A stretch of DNA of 64,000 bases, taken from assembly GCA_002189035.1 (NCBI GenBank), contig CM007989.1, positions 124,001 through 188,000 of the forward strand. Reading direction: 5' to 3'. Below the pieces are notes generated by a model that was given only the letters and a program-made list of their open reading frames with translations, ran no database searches and was not told the DNA's origin. This document shows, one piece after another, positions 10,871-22,876 of this stretch. Position numbers and translations under genes: made by a program. Within the stretch, counting starts at the first letter, position 1. Each line of letters starts with the position of its first letter. The DNA is from Utricularia gibba. Lineage: Eukaryota > Streptophyta > Magnoliopsida > Lamiales > Lentibulariaceae.

Positions 10871-13800
10871 TCAGAGCTTCCCCACCACCAAACTTGAATA
10901 AAGTGTCCCGGTGGGTAACGTCAAGCGCCGCACCAAAACGATCAACAAAGCCTGCCATCAACAACAATTAATCCCCAGATAACATGAGTTACACAGTCAA
11001 TCTAGTGAAGGAAACACAAGCAGACTCATACCAGTTGGAAAGCAACAAGCGCCAGCCAACACCCCCCAAGCCATAACCATTCCGGCTTAAAATCTGCACA
11101 ACAAAATCATGCATGCTTTTATAGGCGGATTCCCCATTTTTTCCTCCTAACCTAACTCTGCCAAGACGAGACCATGGAAAAATACAAGAGACTTGCTCAT
11201 GCATACCTTGAGGAGGAAGGTGGCTGAACAAGTGATTCCGACCATGGAAATACCCAAGAACTTTAGATCCCTCCCAGCCTGACAATCCCACGACTTATTA
11301 GCAGCTGATGAATTTTGTTTGTGCTAATTTCGATGAAGGGCTTTACCATCAGAGTGCCCTCTAAACAATTGATAGGTGGAGCAGCACACAGCGCTATGAA
11401 GAAGGGAATCAGCACCTTGTGCATCTGATAAAAAAAACAGCACTTCAATCAATTCCTCAAGTTTAAGTTAGTAGTCAACATCTCCACATTTATATATATA
11501 TAACATTAAATGTCATGAAAAATGCACTTAATCATGCACCTCATGTGAAAAAACTCCTCCTTTCAAAGGGGCGAGTGGTGAAAATCCAAATGTTAATGCA
11601 ATTAAACGAATCGCTTACCTCACTTGTAACTTGAGGATCAGGGGAAAATATTCTGGGAAATATCCAGGGAAGAGAAGTTCCAACAGATCCAAGAACAATC
11701 CCACTTAATGTTCCAATGACAATCAATGACTTGAGAAGACTCCGAACCTTTTTCAACCGTTTTGTGTTTTAGAAAGAGAAAGTAATGACGATGAAATGAT
11801 CTGATGTAAGGATGTAGAAATATGAAACCTTCTCTGGATTTCTTTTGGGCCCATACATGAGTTCTGGCATAAATGACTGGGCAGTTTGTGAGAGTGGTTC
11901 ACCCCAGACAGCACAAATGCAGTACAGTTGTATCATAACCTGAAAAAATAATGACAAGTTTTCGCATCAAGTAACTGCACTCTTTCCTTTAGATTGACAC
12001 CTCAAATGATAAAGAAACGCGGGAATGGTTTTCCAAAGAAGCCAACCTGATGAGCAGCAACAGTTTTTGCACCCATGGAGGTAGCAAAGAAGACAAGCAT
12101 GGCATAAAATGCTGTCTACATGGAAACATTCCAAACATATGATTAATGTATTAAGTGCGAAAAATGCGATGGTAATGTGAACCTTTGACACAATGGCGAT
12201 TAAAGCTGGTGCTGCAAGGTTGACTATCCGAATGAAGTCGTTGAAAGATGGAACGGAAAAGGCAAAGCCGTTGTAGCCCTTTTTGTTCAAGGCTTCTATC
12301 GACATATAAGCTGCAACAATCTGAAAGCAAGAAATAAGTTAATGGATTCCTTGAACCCCTATTCAAAATTCTCACATTTCAGCCCTGCACTCACGGTCTC
12401 ATATTTTACCACTCCTGCAAAAAAAAAAAAAAAGGCCTCAACAAGTCATACCTGCGACACTGTAGTCGCCCAAGCTGCTCCAGAAATGCCATAACCAAGG
12501 TATCCACACAATGCTACATCACCAACGCAGTTAATTGCAGCTGCAACAGCCAAGGCCTTCACAGGTCCCAGTGAATCTTTCATGCCCAAGCTGAGAATCA
12601 TGCACATAGTGCATCTTGTTAGTAGCCAATAAAAGAAGCTATTAAACTTTTACACACGATTATTGCTCCCAACCATGCACTTTGAGCCACCCAGCCAACA
12701 AGCCACACTGGCCACACAAGCCCTCGAATCTGCAAGGATAAGTTTTGAAAATAAGACCCATAGGGATGAGTTCAAAGTGTTCAACTGCTCTCAGTTTCTT
12801 AGGTTGATGATAGAATATGATACCAAAATTCACAATTTATGCTCGCCAGAAATGGGGAATAATGTTACCTGAACATATGTATTTGCCGCATCTATAATAT
12901 CCGAATTCTGTGGCCCTGTGAAGGCTGCAAATAAACTCAACAGACTATTAGAACAGCAGGCAGAAATACAGAAATATATTGGCGCTTGGATATTTTTCTT
13001 AAAAAAATCATTATTGGAAGAGAACAAGGGACTCTACCAGTTACACGAAAACATTGTATTTCTTTAAACCTTCAAATTTCCTTACGAACCTGCCAGTGCC
13101 CAACGGCCATAACACTTGGTAAAAACCATCATCAGGATTCCACATGCCAGACCCAAAAACAGCAACATGGATATCTGATGCTGTACTTCATCTTTATCCT
13201 ACAGCAATGGGTGACAAACATGAGGATTACTACACTATTTTTAAGAAGCTTAAGAAAAGGTATCAAATGAACTATAGCTATATTACAGGTGCCTTTGAAT
13301 TCTATAAGCTATTCAACATTCTTTCTACATCGGATAAAATTTCCATATTAACATAAGCCTATATCACGGACCTGCCTAGCAAGTGATGTAGCAACCAGAT
13401 TTGAAGTCGCAATCGAAAGAAACATGAACATATAGCCTGTATAATCACATAACACAGTTCCTGGTCCTGTCATTAACATGAGCACTCCCCGTAAGGTTTC
13501 CATATAGCACTCGGAAATACCCAAAAATTCACATTAAAATTGAAGTGCGGTTAGCACCAGGACCAGTAGGATATATATATTTGTTTTACTGCGAAAAATT
13601 TCAGACAAGCATGCTCAAAACTGTGAGATGATGACAATCAGACCCACACATCAACTGAATATATTAACATAAGGAATGGGACGCGCATTAAACCGCAATG
13701 TTAAATAGCATGAAATGTGATACCTAACGCAGCAAGCTCAAGAGAACTCCCCTGACCAACAACAGCGGTATCAATTAAACCCATTAACGGACCACAAATC

Positions 13801-14104
13801 CAGAGGCCAACCGCCGGACCGGAAAATTTCACAATATCAGTTATTTGATCCCACAAGTTCTCACTCTGAGAAAGCTGCAGGGGTTCTTCATTTGTATATT
13901 CTTCTTCGCTTTCCCTCTGAAGCGGATAAATAGGGACAGAATCATTCGCTGCAGAGCTTGGTAAACAGGATATCGTGACAGCGGGCTGATTCTCCCGCGA
14001 ATCAATCTGGTATTGGACCAGATTGCTGTGTTTAATTTATTTCTGGAAACAGAAGAATATGAACAAAGATAAAGAGATGAGAGCGCCGAAATTTGGATGC
14101 TCAT
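10871..14104 (-). CDS. DTX46: MATE carrier, DETOXIFICATION 46 / EDS5-like, plastid; two apparent single-base deletions
   Basis: Fourteen exons: 14104-13724, 13466-13372, 13198-13090, 12924-12869, 12729-12674, 12590-12452, 12320-12183, 12115-12047, 11939-11829, 11747-11619, 11424-11347, 11278-11207, 11093-11032, 10951-10871. Product about 520 residues: a putative transit peptide then twelve membrane segments with family motifs [65 protein letters not shown] and CLEGTLMAGRDL. EDS5 exports isochorismate (formerly called the salicylate carrier) from plastids; DTX46 is its close relative and its substrate is not settled. The frame breaks twice, each time by one missing base: within exon 1 (about 13970-14060, before [11 protein letters not shown]) and in exon 13 at a run of six C at 11062-11067, where seven would restore [12 protein letters not shown]. 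Every other junction keeps phase, so consensus error is more likely than pseudogene. Confidence 0.9.
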
Positions 14105-14543
14105 AGCTCAACTCCTTATCGCTTCCCGCGCTTTGGAGCGATACGGAAAGAATGTAGAGGCGAACGTCGAATTGTTGGTTGGTGACTGCAGTTCCACGCA
14201 GACAACCGACAAACTAGCAGCCACCTCCCCCGACTCTTGCTCCCCTTCCGAAGTTTCAAGTTCGTCTCAGTGATGGCGGTTTTGGGCCATTAAAAAAACA
14301 TTGTTTTTTTTTTAAAAAAATGTAGACAATATATACCCAATTCGCAACCGCATTTGAAGGTTGAAGAACCAAAAACCTTATCTTCCCTATCTTTGCGCCT
14401 CATTTCCTACTCAGTGATCGTCGGCTGATTGCAGGGTACGCATAGTTTTCCCAGAAATTCCCTGGACAACAAACACCAAAATTGCACAACTGAAAGGATC
14501 AGTGTTTGTGCTATTCCTGCATTCTTCTATCAAAATTCCATTA
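14105..14543. promoter_or_regulatory. divergent promoter region, MATE (-) and plastid-protein (+) genes
   Basis: 439 bases separate two start codons pointing apart. It contains an A/T homopolymer patch at 14291-14320 and a 'tatatac' near 14332. No coding sequence recognised. Confidence 0.5.
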
Positions 14544-16518
14544 ATGGCGGCTGGGCTATCTTCGTTTCATTCAACTTCATATGCTTATCCGGTAAAAATT
14601 TATCGAGCCATGTGAATTCTTGAAATTCCTCTGGATATCGGAACTCATTTGTTCCCGTTCTTGCAGTCTTCTACTCTATACCGAACACGAAGTGAAGAGA
14701 TACTTGGAAGAAGTAAATTACGCTTATTGCTTCTTCCAGGATGTAAACAGCGGTGACTTGTCTTCCCTTTTGTAACATCTCATCTGCTTTAGAAAAAAGT
14801 GGAATCGCTTATCTTTTCAATGTTATCGTCTAAATGCTTGGCATACGGTGCATGTAGTTGTACTCAGATTCTAGTGTGTCTTAAACTAACTTGTATGAAG
14901 GCTCAGAAGAGCAGAGGCAGTTAGTATGCTGGGTCATTGGTTTCGAGGAACTTGCTATATTTACCATCATTGACATCAAGCTACTTTCTTTGTGTTGAAT
15001 TAACTTGTATGAATTATTAAGAAATGCATTATCACATTCTTGGTTGGCTATGTCGATGCACAGAAGAACTTCTATCCGCGCAGTGCGTAACGATGCTGAG
15101 AAGGCATTCAAAAAGACCGTGGAAGCTGATAAATTCATAGACATGCTAAAGGATGCAGATGATAAAGAAGTAGTAGCAAGCTCTTGTTTGCGTTCCATTT
15201 CTATTTGGTTCCTCAATCATGGCGTAATGTGTTTTCTCTTTGTGAGCAGCTTCAGCGGCTTGTGGCGGAGAACGTTCTTGCCTTTAATGAAGGCTTTTGG
15301 ATTCGCCTTGCGGCTAGAACCGAAACATGCAAATCTGAAGATGACAAAGAATGTCCTTTTTACTTGATTTAAAATTATATCTTTGGTCATTTTCGTGCCT
15401 GATTTCTATCATCACATAATTTCCAGAAGGACTACGAAGAATTTGCTGCGATGCTGATGAATATAGTGGATCGTCTTGTCCACAAGACTAATGTAAAGTT
15501 CAAAACATATGCAGTTGTTGTGATTTCTAGTGGCATGATTGCGGATTTTGTTTGCCATGTGTTTTCCCAAAGCCTTCATAGCCATCCTGTGATGCTTTCA
15601 GGAGAAAATTGAGTCAGCTACTGATGTGCTGAAGGCTATTTTAAAGCCGTTGGTGGAGCAAGATGAAGAAATTCCATGGCCTCCTAGGGATCCCCAAGCT
15701 CTTGTTCTCATGCAAAATGTCTGCCTCTGCAAATGTACATGTGTTCGATCCCTTTTTTGCTTAAAAAAAAAAAAAGTGTTGACTGTGCAGGAGGTTAACT
15801 TACGAGAGCAGGAGGGTTATCTGGATGAGGGGTTTCTCGCAGAGGTTAATGCTCAGCTTCGCCAAGTAGGTTATGTGTGTCTTAGTGTTCCATTCCATTA
15901 CATGTTAGTTTTTAAGACCGGACCGGGAGATTGCAGCAGTAGTGGGGCGAAAGTAGAGTAGGTCCTAGGCACGCACAGTCACTCACGTATGTGTTAGTTG
16001 GTTGCATAGGCCAAGGAAGATGGGGACAAGCCGGGGCTTGAGGCCATGCTGCAGAGGGTCCTGCAGCTGTACGCTTCGAGAGTTCTGTCAAAGCGCAGCT
16101 ACGCTAAAAAAGGTGCCTCCTTCCTTCCTTCCTTCCTTCCTTCCGTCCGTCCGTCCGTCCCAGGAAGGATCGCATTAATTCCGTTTTGTGTGGGTCCAGG
16201 GAATGAGATCGTGCGGGCGGAGCAGTTCCTGGAGTCGTTGATCGGAGGTGAGCTGAAGAAGAGCAATTCCTTGACCTATTGTCATTCATATTTATGTGTG
16301 TGCTGTGGTGTGGATGCATCATGATGACATCAGCGCCGGAGGCGGAGTGGAGCGAGATGTTAGTGAAGGGATTGGCAGTTGGGAGAGGCGGAGGCGACGT
16401 CTCCCCGGAGGAATTGTATGCTGTGGTGAAGAGGCGTGTGGAGAGGGTGGTGATGCGAACCGTAAGTATCCAACAACCCTGCGCCCGCCCCGCCCGCCTC
16501 GTCTTTCTTTATTTGTGA

Positions 16519-16553
<35 letters not shown>

Positions 16554-16684
16554 TTGGTGTGCAGGAGGGCGGCTCTTATCAGCAGCGCATACTTGTGGAG
16601 TACCTCAAGGGAATCCAATCCAGAGGGGAGGAGGTGGTTCGAGCTCTTCAGCACTCCCAGGGACCCACACCCAACCAAATATAA
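14544..16684 (+). CDS. conserved plastid-targeted protein of unknown function
   Basis: Eleven exons: 14544-14591, 14667-14752, 15064-15169, 15250-15348, 15427-15492, 15602-15718, 15791-15865, 16010-16112, 16200-16247, 16334-16461, 16565-16684, giving 331 residues in one frame. Residues 1 to about 45 look like a plastid transit peptide (Ser/Arg-rich, ending KQRRTSIRAV). The rest is helical and charged, with stretches familiar from conserved land-plant proteins: EGFWIRLAARTETCKSEDD, EIPWPPRDPQAL, EGYLDEGFLAEVNAQLRQ and EGGSYQQRILVEYLKGIQ. I cannot name it with confidence. Exon 4 ends at AAA before GAATGT, where the family protein requires the splice, so the donor is GA instead of GT. Several introns carry TTCC, GTCC and GGCT microsatellites. 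Confidence 0.85.
16118..16160. repeat. TTCC/GTCC tetranucleotide microsatellite (intronic)
   Basis: Five or more TTCC followed by about four GTCC units inside an intron of the plastid-protein gene. Confidence 0.85.
16520..16556. repeat. GGCT tetranucleotide microsatellite (intronic)
   Basis: About eight tandem GGCT units just upstream of the last exon of the plastid-protein gene. Confidence 0.9.
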
Positions 16685-16770
16685 TAAACACATATTGTAT
16701 GTAGATATATTGATTGGATGCTGCTTGCTTTTCCGTTTCCGCCACGCGAAACCAACCAATGGCCTTTCGG

Positions 16771-16778
16771 ACACGTGT
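16771..16778 (+). promoter_or_regulatory. palindromic G-box / ABRE (ACACGTGT)
   Basis: CACGTG inside a longer palindrome, about 100 bases upstream of the ATG at 16879, with a CCAAT motif at 16756-16760. Binding by bZIP/bHLH factors and light or ABA response are inferred from the motif. Confidence 0.5.
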
Positions 16779-16878
16779 CGCGCGGTGAACCCCTCCGCCC
16801 TACTAAACCTCACGGGTTTCCATGCCCATTGCACATTGCATACACGACGAGCTCCGGGTACGCTAACCAAAGAAGAAG

Positions 16879-17355
16879 ATGCTGAGAATCTTGGGCAAGC
16901 CCACCCTCGCCAAGGTCAACGGATCCCCTTTCCCCGCCGTCCACTCCGACGACCACGATCTTTCTGCCTGGGAGCTCATCGACGCCGCCCAGTCCGACGA
17001 CGAGGATCTTTACTCATTCGACCTTCTACCGGATGGCGATGCGGAAATCTGCGTCAAGTTTGAGCCTATTCAACAGGCCAATGAAGAAGGTTCCTCGGAT
17101 ATGCCGCCCCCCACTCAATTCATCGATCCCGTCGCTGCCCCGGCCTCGCCTCCGCTAACAATTGAGAATCGTTACGAGGATGAGGAGACTGCGCATGCGG
17201 ACAGCTTCGCCGAGGAGTTGATGCCGTGGGATCTGGAGAGGAAATTGGGCGGCTTGGAGAGGATGAAGAAAAGGGGTAAGAAAGGGGGGCACAAGTACAT
17301 CAAGACAAAGAGGCTCCCCTGCTACTACAAAGTAAAACCTGGAAGCTTGTATTAG
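16879..17355 (+). CDS. unknown acidic plant protein with basic C-terminal tail
   Basis: A single-exon frame of 158 residues. The N-terminal two thirds are acidic and Pro/Ser-rich (SDDHDLSAWELIDAA, QSDDEDLYSFDLLPDGD). A short predicted helix follows (AEELMPWDLERKLGGLERM), then a strongly basic tail (KKRGKKGGHKYIKTKRL) that could be a nuclear signal. No known domain recognised. The upstream CCAAT motif and G-box and the strict start context support a real gene. It may be a small nuclear regulator, but that is inference. Confidence 0.65.
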   Translation: MLRILGKPTLAKVNGSPFPAVHSDDHDLSAWELIDAAQSDDEDLYSFDLLPDGDAEICVKFEPIQQANEEGSSDMPPPTQFIDPVAAPASPPLTIENRYEDEETAHADSFAEELMPWDLERKLGGLERMKKRGKKGGHKYIKTKRLPCYYKVKPGSLY

Positions 17356-17872
17356 AGGGAGCAGGCAGGTGTCGTTGATTCCTGATGTATATCACTGATT
17401 ATCTCCTGTATGTATTTCATGAACATTTGAAGCTTATGATGGATCCAATTTTAGCGGCTGTATCTGGGCTCTCTTGAATCAAAGGCTAGACCGAACGCAA
17501 CACAAGTATCTTGCTTGGTTAACCCAGTAAAAACACCATATATTGAAATGAATCCTCACCCCAGACCCTGCGAATGGGCAGCGCCCAAGATCTCATAAGA
17601 TATGTTCCATTTGTGGCTACTGAATCTAAACTTGTGTCCTGCATCACAACTCTATCAGTAGTGGGAAGAAGCAGCATCTATGGTGCCTACAACTCAGACC
17701 TTCAAGTGTTAGCTGGACAGTGCATACCACATAGAAAAAGAAGCAAGGAATATACATCACGTAATTACATATAATAATACACACAGCATCTATGGTGCCT
17801 ATGAACCATTGCATCTGAGAAACTCTCCAATAGGGTTCTTCCTCCCTCTCTGTCCTACTTTCTTGTTTTCCC
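17356..17872. other. convergent 3' regions
   Basis: Between the stop codons of the acidic protein gene (+) and SHL (-). Two nearly identical 'gcatctatggtgcctac/t' segments sit at about 17672 and 17786, a short imperfect duplication. No gene seen. Confidence 0.6.
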
Positions 17873-19422
17873 TCACCTGCGCCGGCGTTTTGTGTCCACC
17901 TACATAAACCGGGCAACCGAACGTTATGTTGGGAGGCAACAGAAAAAAGAAAAAAAGAAAAAAAAAGCAATGCTAGCCCTCACACTATGAAATTGAACTC
18001 GAGCTAAAATCACAGGAAAACCCAAGGCGTGTACGTGATTTATGATGATGGTGATTATAGAAAATTTGGCACACTTATACGGAGCATTAATAACTGATAG
18101 TATCAGCAATCAGAAGTACCTTCTCCTCAGCTTGAGCCATGGAGATGCGAGCATTATGTAACTTGTTTGCGTCTCCAGAGGCACAGTTATGACAATAGAA
18201 ATGTTCTAGTCGTTTTGCTTCCTCTGGTGTCATGTCTACACAAGTTGGATGAAACCTAGAAAAATATGTATCATCAACATGGTGATAATATGATGCATAG
18301 ACAGACCTTACCGTTTCTTGTCAAACTCAAAAGCAGACAAACAAATTGGAGAAAAAGGGGGGATCCATGCTGAACGCTTAAACGACAACTGAGTCCAATA
18401 ATAGACCTACCAGTCAGTACATCCTTCACACTGAACCATGAGATCATCTGGATTGTAAGGCATTTCGCATTTGCAGTACCTGGCGGTCAAAACCAGCAAA
18501 GATCAAATATTAAACAGAAGAACGGTGAATGAAGAAGATTTTCACTAATAGAACAAATACAGGAATGAAGTTCGGATGTAGAAAAGCAAATTGAGAAGGA
18601 ACAGGCATGTGTTACAAAACACTACGAGTAACCTAGTTTCCTATTGATGGACATAGTCCACGCAGAAGGTAAGCATGAGCTAGCTGCAACATGCAGATGA
18701 TGCCATCATGAAAAATCATAATCTATGACCCACTGCATCAGAATTCAAAGAAGCTTTTAAGGTGTGTCAACTCCAAAATTTCATGTGATAAACGCGAGAG
18801 TAACCACTCGTTACTGGAGTTGATGCACACTTTAAAATTTACACGTACACTGCAACTCTGTCCGGATTGAAAGCACCTGTAGATGAGTTGTACTCAAAAC
18901 GACAAAAGAAGTCGTCGTTTCCAACAGCATCTAGCTTAGTGTAGGACTTGAAAGAGTGCACCGTACATTTCCCCTCAACGGTATCTGCGCTCTGAGTATC
19001 AAAATGGTCCGACAAAAAAACTTCCTTTGAGCCATGGAACTGCCGCCTCCCGCCGATCGATTCTTCCGGCCGATAATACCACCTTACATGAACCCTAACA
19101 TTAGCGCCGCGACTGTCCGCATCGATCTTCTCACGCGCGCCACATACGACGGTTTCGATGAATCGGAAGGCCTCATCAAAACGCAATCTCCAGCTGAAAC
19201 ACCGGAATCAAACGCAAAGATCATTCAAATACTGCAAAATCTACCAAAAATTTAAATAAAAAACAAGCACAAATTCCAAAACACGCGAATTCCCAACGTA
19301 TACGCAAAACTTTCAGATGACAGCCCTAATAAACCAGTTGAAAACTCACGGCGAATAGTCTTGCTGATATGCTTGATGTTGTAGGAAGAAAGAGCCCGGC
19401 GCACCGGCTTGCCTCTAGCCAT
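17873..19422 (-). CDS. SHL: BAH-PHD chromatin reader, SHORT LIFE (SHL)-type; one apparent single-base deletion
   Basis: Five exons: 19422-19350, 19193-18849, 18479-18411, 18255-18120, 17899-17873, about 216 residues. Residues about 20-140 form the BAH domain ([42 protein letters not shown]). A C4HC3 PHD finger follows ([31 protein letters not shown]), and the C-terminus is the family's basic [11 protein letters not shown] and its paralogue EBS read H3K27me3 and H3K4 methylation and restrain flowering. [18 protein letters not shown] is nearer SHL than EBS. One base is missing near 19132 (GTGAGAAG where GTGGAGAAG would continue YVARVEKIDAD), which breaks the frame in exon 2. Confidence 0.93.
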
Positions 19423-19918
19423 GAATTTGACGGCAAGTAGCTCCGACGGAAATTGAGCATGTACATCAGGTAGAGAGAGAGAACCTGTGGCAAGAAGTCT
19501 ATTTTCACTACCCCGAAGTCCAAAGGGTGTGTTCCTGTGTACCGAGTACCACCTTACGATCAGTGGACTCGATTTATCCTACGGTGGAGATTTCGACTAC
19601 GCTACCTGATTTCCCAATTAGGGAGGACTTGCAAATTTGTAGATGTTAAAGGTTGTTATTGCAATTTTCTCTATTTTTCTTTTGGCGCCAACGCCCGTCC
19701 GAATCTTACTCTTTCGTTCATCGTTTCTGGTCTACCTTCTTCCAGTAGCACTTACCTCGAAGTTCCCGGACTACGCATGAATGGGGTCGCTATTTCTCTT
19801 CCTGTTGGATACATTTTCACGGCTTTCGATATGGAGCGACGCCTCTTATTCCCCTGTTTCCCTATTAAGGCTCGCTTTTTCTGATTTAGAGGCTTTTCTT
19901 TTTCGGTTACTGCTTTTG
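19423..19918. promoter_or_regulatory. divergent promoter region, SHL (-) and SAE2 (+)
   Basis: 496 bases between the two start codons, presumably holding both leaders. No clear TATA box and no other gene seen. Confidence 0.5.
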
Positions 19919-22563
19919 ATGGCTACCGAGGAACAATCGTCCGCGATTAAGGCGAGATTACTTGCTTTCTTTTAGTATGCGTTTTGTTCACCTAATCTTG
20001 AGCCGGTGAAGTTGTGTCGTTTAGGGAGCTAAGGTTCTGATGGTGGGTGCTGGCGGCATCGGCTGCGAGTTGCTAAAGACCCTCGTGCTGTCGGGATTTT
20101 CTGATATTCATATCGTTAGTGTTTTTTTTTTTTTTTTTGACTTCGAAGCTTGCACTTGACATCTGATCATTTTGTTGGATGTTCACTTAAAATCTTTCAT
20201 TGTCACTCTGTTTAATATTGAATCCTAGATTGATATGGATACGATTGAGGTCAGCAATCTAAACCGGCAATTCTTGTTTCGAAAGTCACATGTTGGGAAA
20301 TCCAAGGCTCAGGTGAGTTGATGACCAAGACTTTTGTATAATGCGTACCATTTTATCCTCCTCGGCTGCTTTGACCTGTACGTATTTCTCTTCCACAGGT
20401 TGCCTGTGATTCCGTGCTCAAGTTTCGGCCTTGTACGAGCATCATACCCCATCATGCTAATGTGAAGGATCCTTCTTTCAATGTCGATTTCTTCAAGCAA
20501 TTCAATGTTGTGTTGAATGGATTAGATAATTTAGATGCAAGACGGCATGTGAATCGTCTTTGCTTGGCATCTGGCGTCCCAATGATCGATAGTGGCACAG
20601 CAGGCTTCCTAGGCCAGGTAGTGTTTTGAGGACATGATACATGCTTCAGGGCACTGATAAAACTTAATGTTATCAGGTTCATTAACCTTGAAATGGCTTC
20701 TAAGCAGCCTTTGAATGAGATGCTGTCTGGATGCAGGTTACTGTGCATGCGAAGGGGTTACAGAATGCTACGAATGCCAGCCTAAACCGGTTCCTAAGAC
20801 ATATGCTGTTTGCACGATCACTAGTACCCCAAAAAAGGTAAGATTCCCAAGTGGGTCAACAGAGCAAAACAAGAAAAGATGCCAATGGAAAACACCACCT
20901 TCCTAGTGTTATTTACTAAACTATGTGTGCTTTCAGTTTGCCCATTGCATCGTCTGGGCCAAGGATCTGCTATTTGAAAAGTTGTTTGGGGATAGAAATA
21001 AAGAAAATCATCTGAATGTTTCTAACTCATCATCTCCAACTCAAGATGCTTTCGAACGGAGAAGTGAGGAGGGCATTGAGGAATATGCATTGAGAATATT
21101 TGATCATGTTTTTGTTTACAATCTAGAGCTATCTTTATCTATTGAAGACACATGGAAAAATCATAACAAGCCGAAGCCTATATACCTCAAGGATGTGCTT
21201 AATTATAAAGTCATCTTCAGGAAAGGCAATCACTTGGTAGATTGTTGTCACATTTCAGCAATGGATTCTTTGCGTCTCAAAAATCCTCAGGACGTTTGGA
21301 GTTTGAAGGAGAACGCAATGGTGTTTCTCGAAGCTCTTCATCTACTATTTTCAACGAGGCAGAAGGTAGATGTCCTGAGTATCTCTCTGTTTTATCATAG
21401 CTGTTGTCATTCCCAAGGGCTTTCTACTTCCAGGAAATTGGTAGACTGACATTCGATAAAGATGACCAGTTAGCTATGGAATTCGTCGCTGCTGCAGCAA
21501 ATATCAGAGCTTGCTCATTCGATATCCCTTTGCATAGCCTCTTTGAAGCAAAAGGAATTGCTGGTAATATAGTGCATGCTGTTGTGACAACAAACGCCAT
21601 CATCTCTGGGTCGGTAGTTATTGAAGCAATCAGAGTGCTGCAGAATGATGTTAACAACTATAGGTAAGGATCATTTTTCACATCATTCAGGAATATTCAG
21701 GTGCTTCACCTTGCTTCTAATGCATTTTTCCTCACTTAATAGAATGACATTTTGCCGTAAGCATGCTTCAAACAAGATGCTTCTTGCGCCAGTGAAACCT
21801 TGCCAGCCAAACAAGGCTTGCTATGTCTGCTCTGAGGTTGGTGTTGTCATGATGCACTTCGATTTGTGTTGTTGATTCCGTGAACAAGGTAATGCCTTCA
21901 TCCGCATGAAATAGATGCCCCTGACCCTTGAGGTTAACCCACGACGTTCAAAGCTGAGGGATCTTGTGAACAAGATCGTGAGAAAGCAACTGGGAATGAA
22001 TCTGCCTCTCATGATGCATGGTTCTGTCCTTCTGTACGAGGATGGAGATGGTCTGGAGGATGTCGAGGTCGCAAACTATGAAGCAAACCTTGACAAGGTT
22101 CGTTTGTTTACTCTCGTGGTTTAAATAAGAATGGCAGCAGGAGCTAATCCCATGTTCCTCAGGTTCTATCCGAGCTTCCTTCCCCCCTCCATGGTGGAAC
22201 CATTCTTACAATTGAGGACCTTCAGCAGGAGCTCAGATGCAGCGTCAACATCAAGCACAGGTGTGCTTCATTCTTGAAACATCATCGTTTCAAGGCGAAA
22301 AAAAAATATGGTGCAACAGCCTTTAGTTAGTTAGTTTTTTTTTTTTTGGTTTGTTTGGCAGGGAGGAATTTGATCCCGAAAAAGAGCCAGATGAAATGAT
22401 TATCTCTGGCTGGACAGCGCCTGTGCCAGTCAACCCTCTCGGCCCATCTTCTGTATCGTCTGAATCATTAACGTTTGCCACTGAGGAAGACGATGACGGG
22501 CTGGAATTGGAAATCATCCAGCTGCAAACTGGGATAAAGGGCAAAGGGTTTTTTATTGAATGA
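19919..22563 (+). CDS. SAE2: SUMO-activating enzyme subunit 2 (SAE2/UBA2); one apparent single-base deletion
   Basis: Eleven exons: 19919-19951, 20025-20114, 20229-20312, 20399-20617, 20737-20837, 20937-21365, 21434-21663, 21743-21836, 21915-22097, 22163-22260, 22362-22563, about 586 residues. It is the catalytic half of the SUMO E1. The ATP-binding loop is [17 protein letters not shown]; the adenylation motifs include [17 protein letters not shown] and [16 protein letters not shown]; zinc ligands are CYEC and CYVC; the thioester cysteine is about residue 168 in [10 protein letters not shown] ubiquitin-fold part follows ([14 protein letters not shown]). Exon 5 lacks one G at 20754-20757. Intron 1 begins GC (AAG|GCGAGA). 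The protein ends in GKGFFIE and lacks the basic nuclear-signal tail of Arabidopsis SAE2. Confidence 0.95.
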
Positions 22564-22876
22564 TCAAGAGATCACATTCAAGAGAAAACTAGGTAGCACA
22601 GACTAGAGATGGCTTACTCAGATGAATAGAATGGGGTGACTATTTCGCCGCGTGCGGGTGGTAAATTACCACTTGTCTGTTGTCTGAAGGTACAATGGAT
22701 CTGTAGTTTAGAGACAAGATGCCTTGGTACATGCTGAGCTTCAAGGATCAAAATACACGTAAATCGAGAATCATCATATCATTCATAAGAACCAAAAAAG
22801 ACAATTTCGGGCGCGGGATTTTCAGTAAGGCTTGTGCTCCTGCAATAGTTTCTAAGATGTGATGCCCTCTCCAATA
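22564..22876. other. convergent 3' regions of SAE2 and the RING gene
   Basis: 313 bases between two stop codons. Only presumptive untranslated sequence seen. Confidence 0.6.

Noticed and set aside
16296-17063. A 255-codon plus-strand open frame
   Set aside because: It runs across exons and an intron of the plastid-protein gene and into the acidic-protein gene in the wrong frame, and is rich in repeats.
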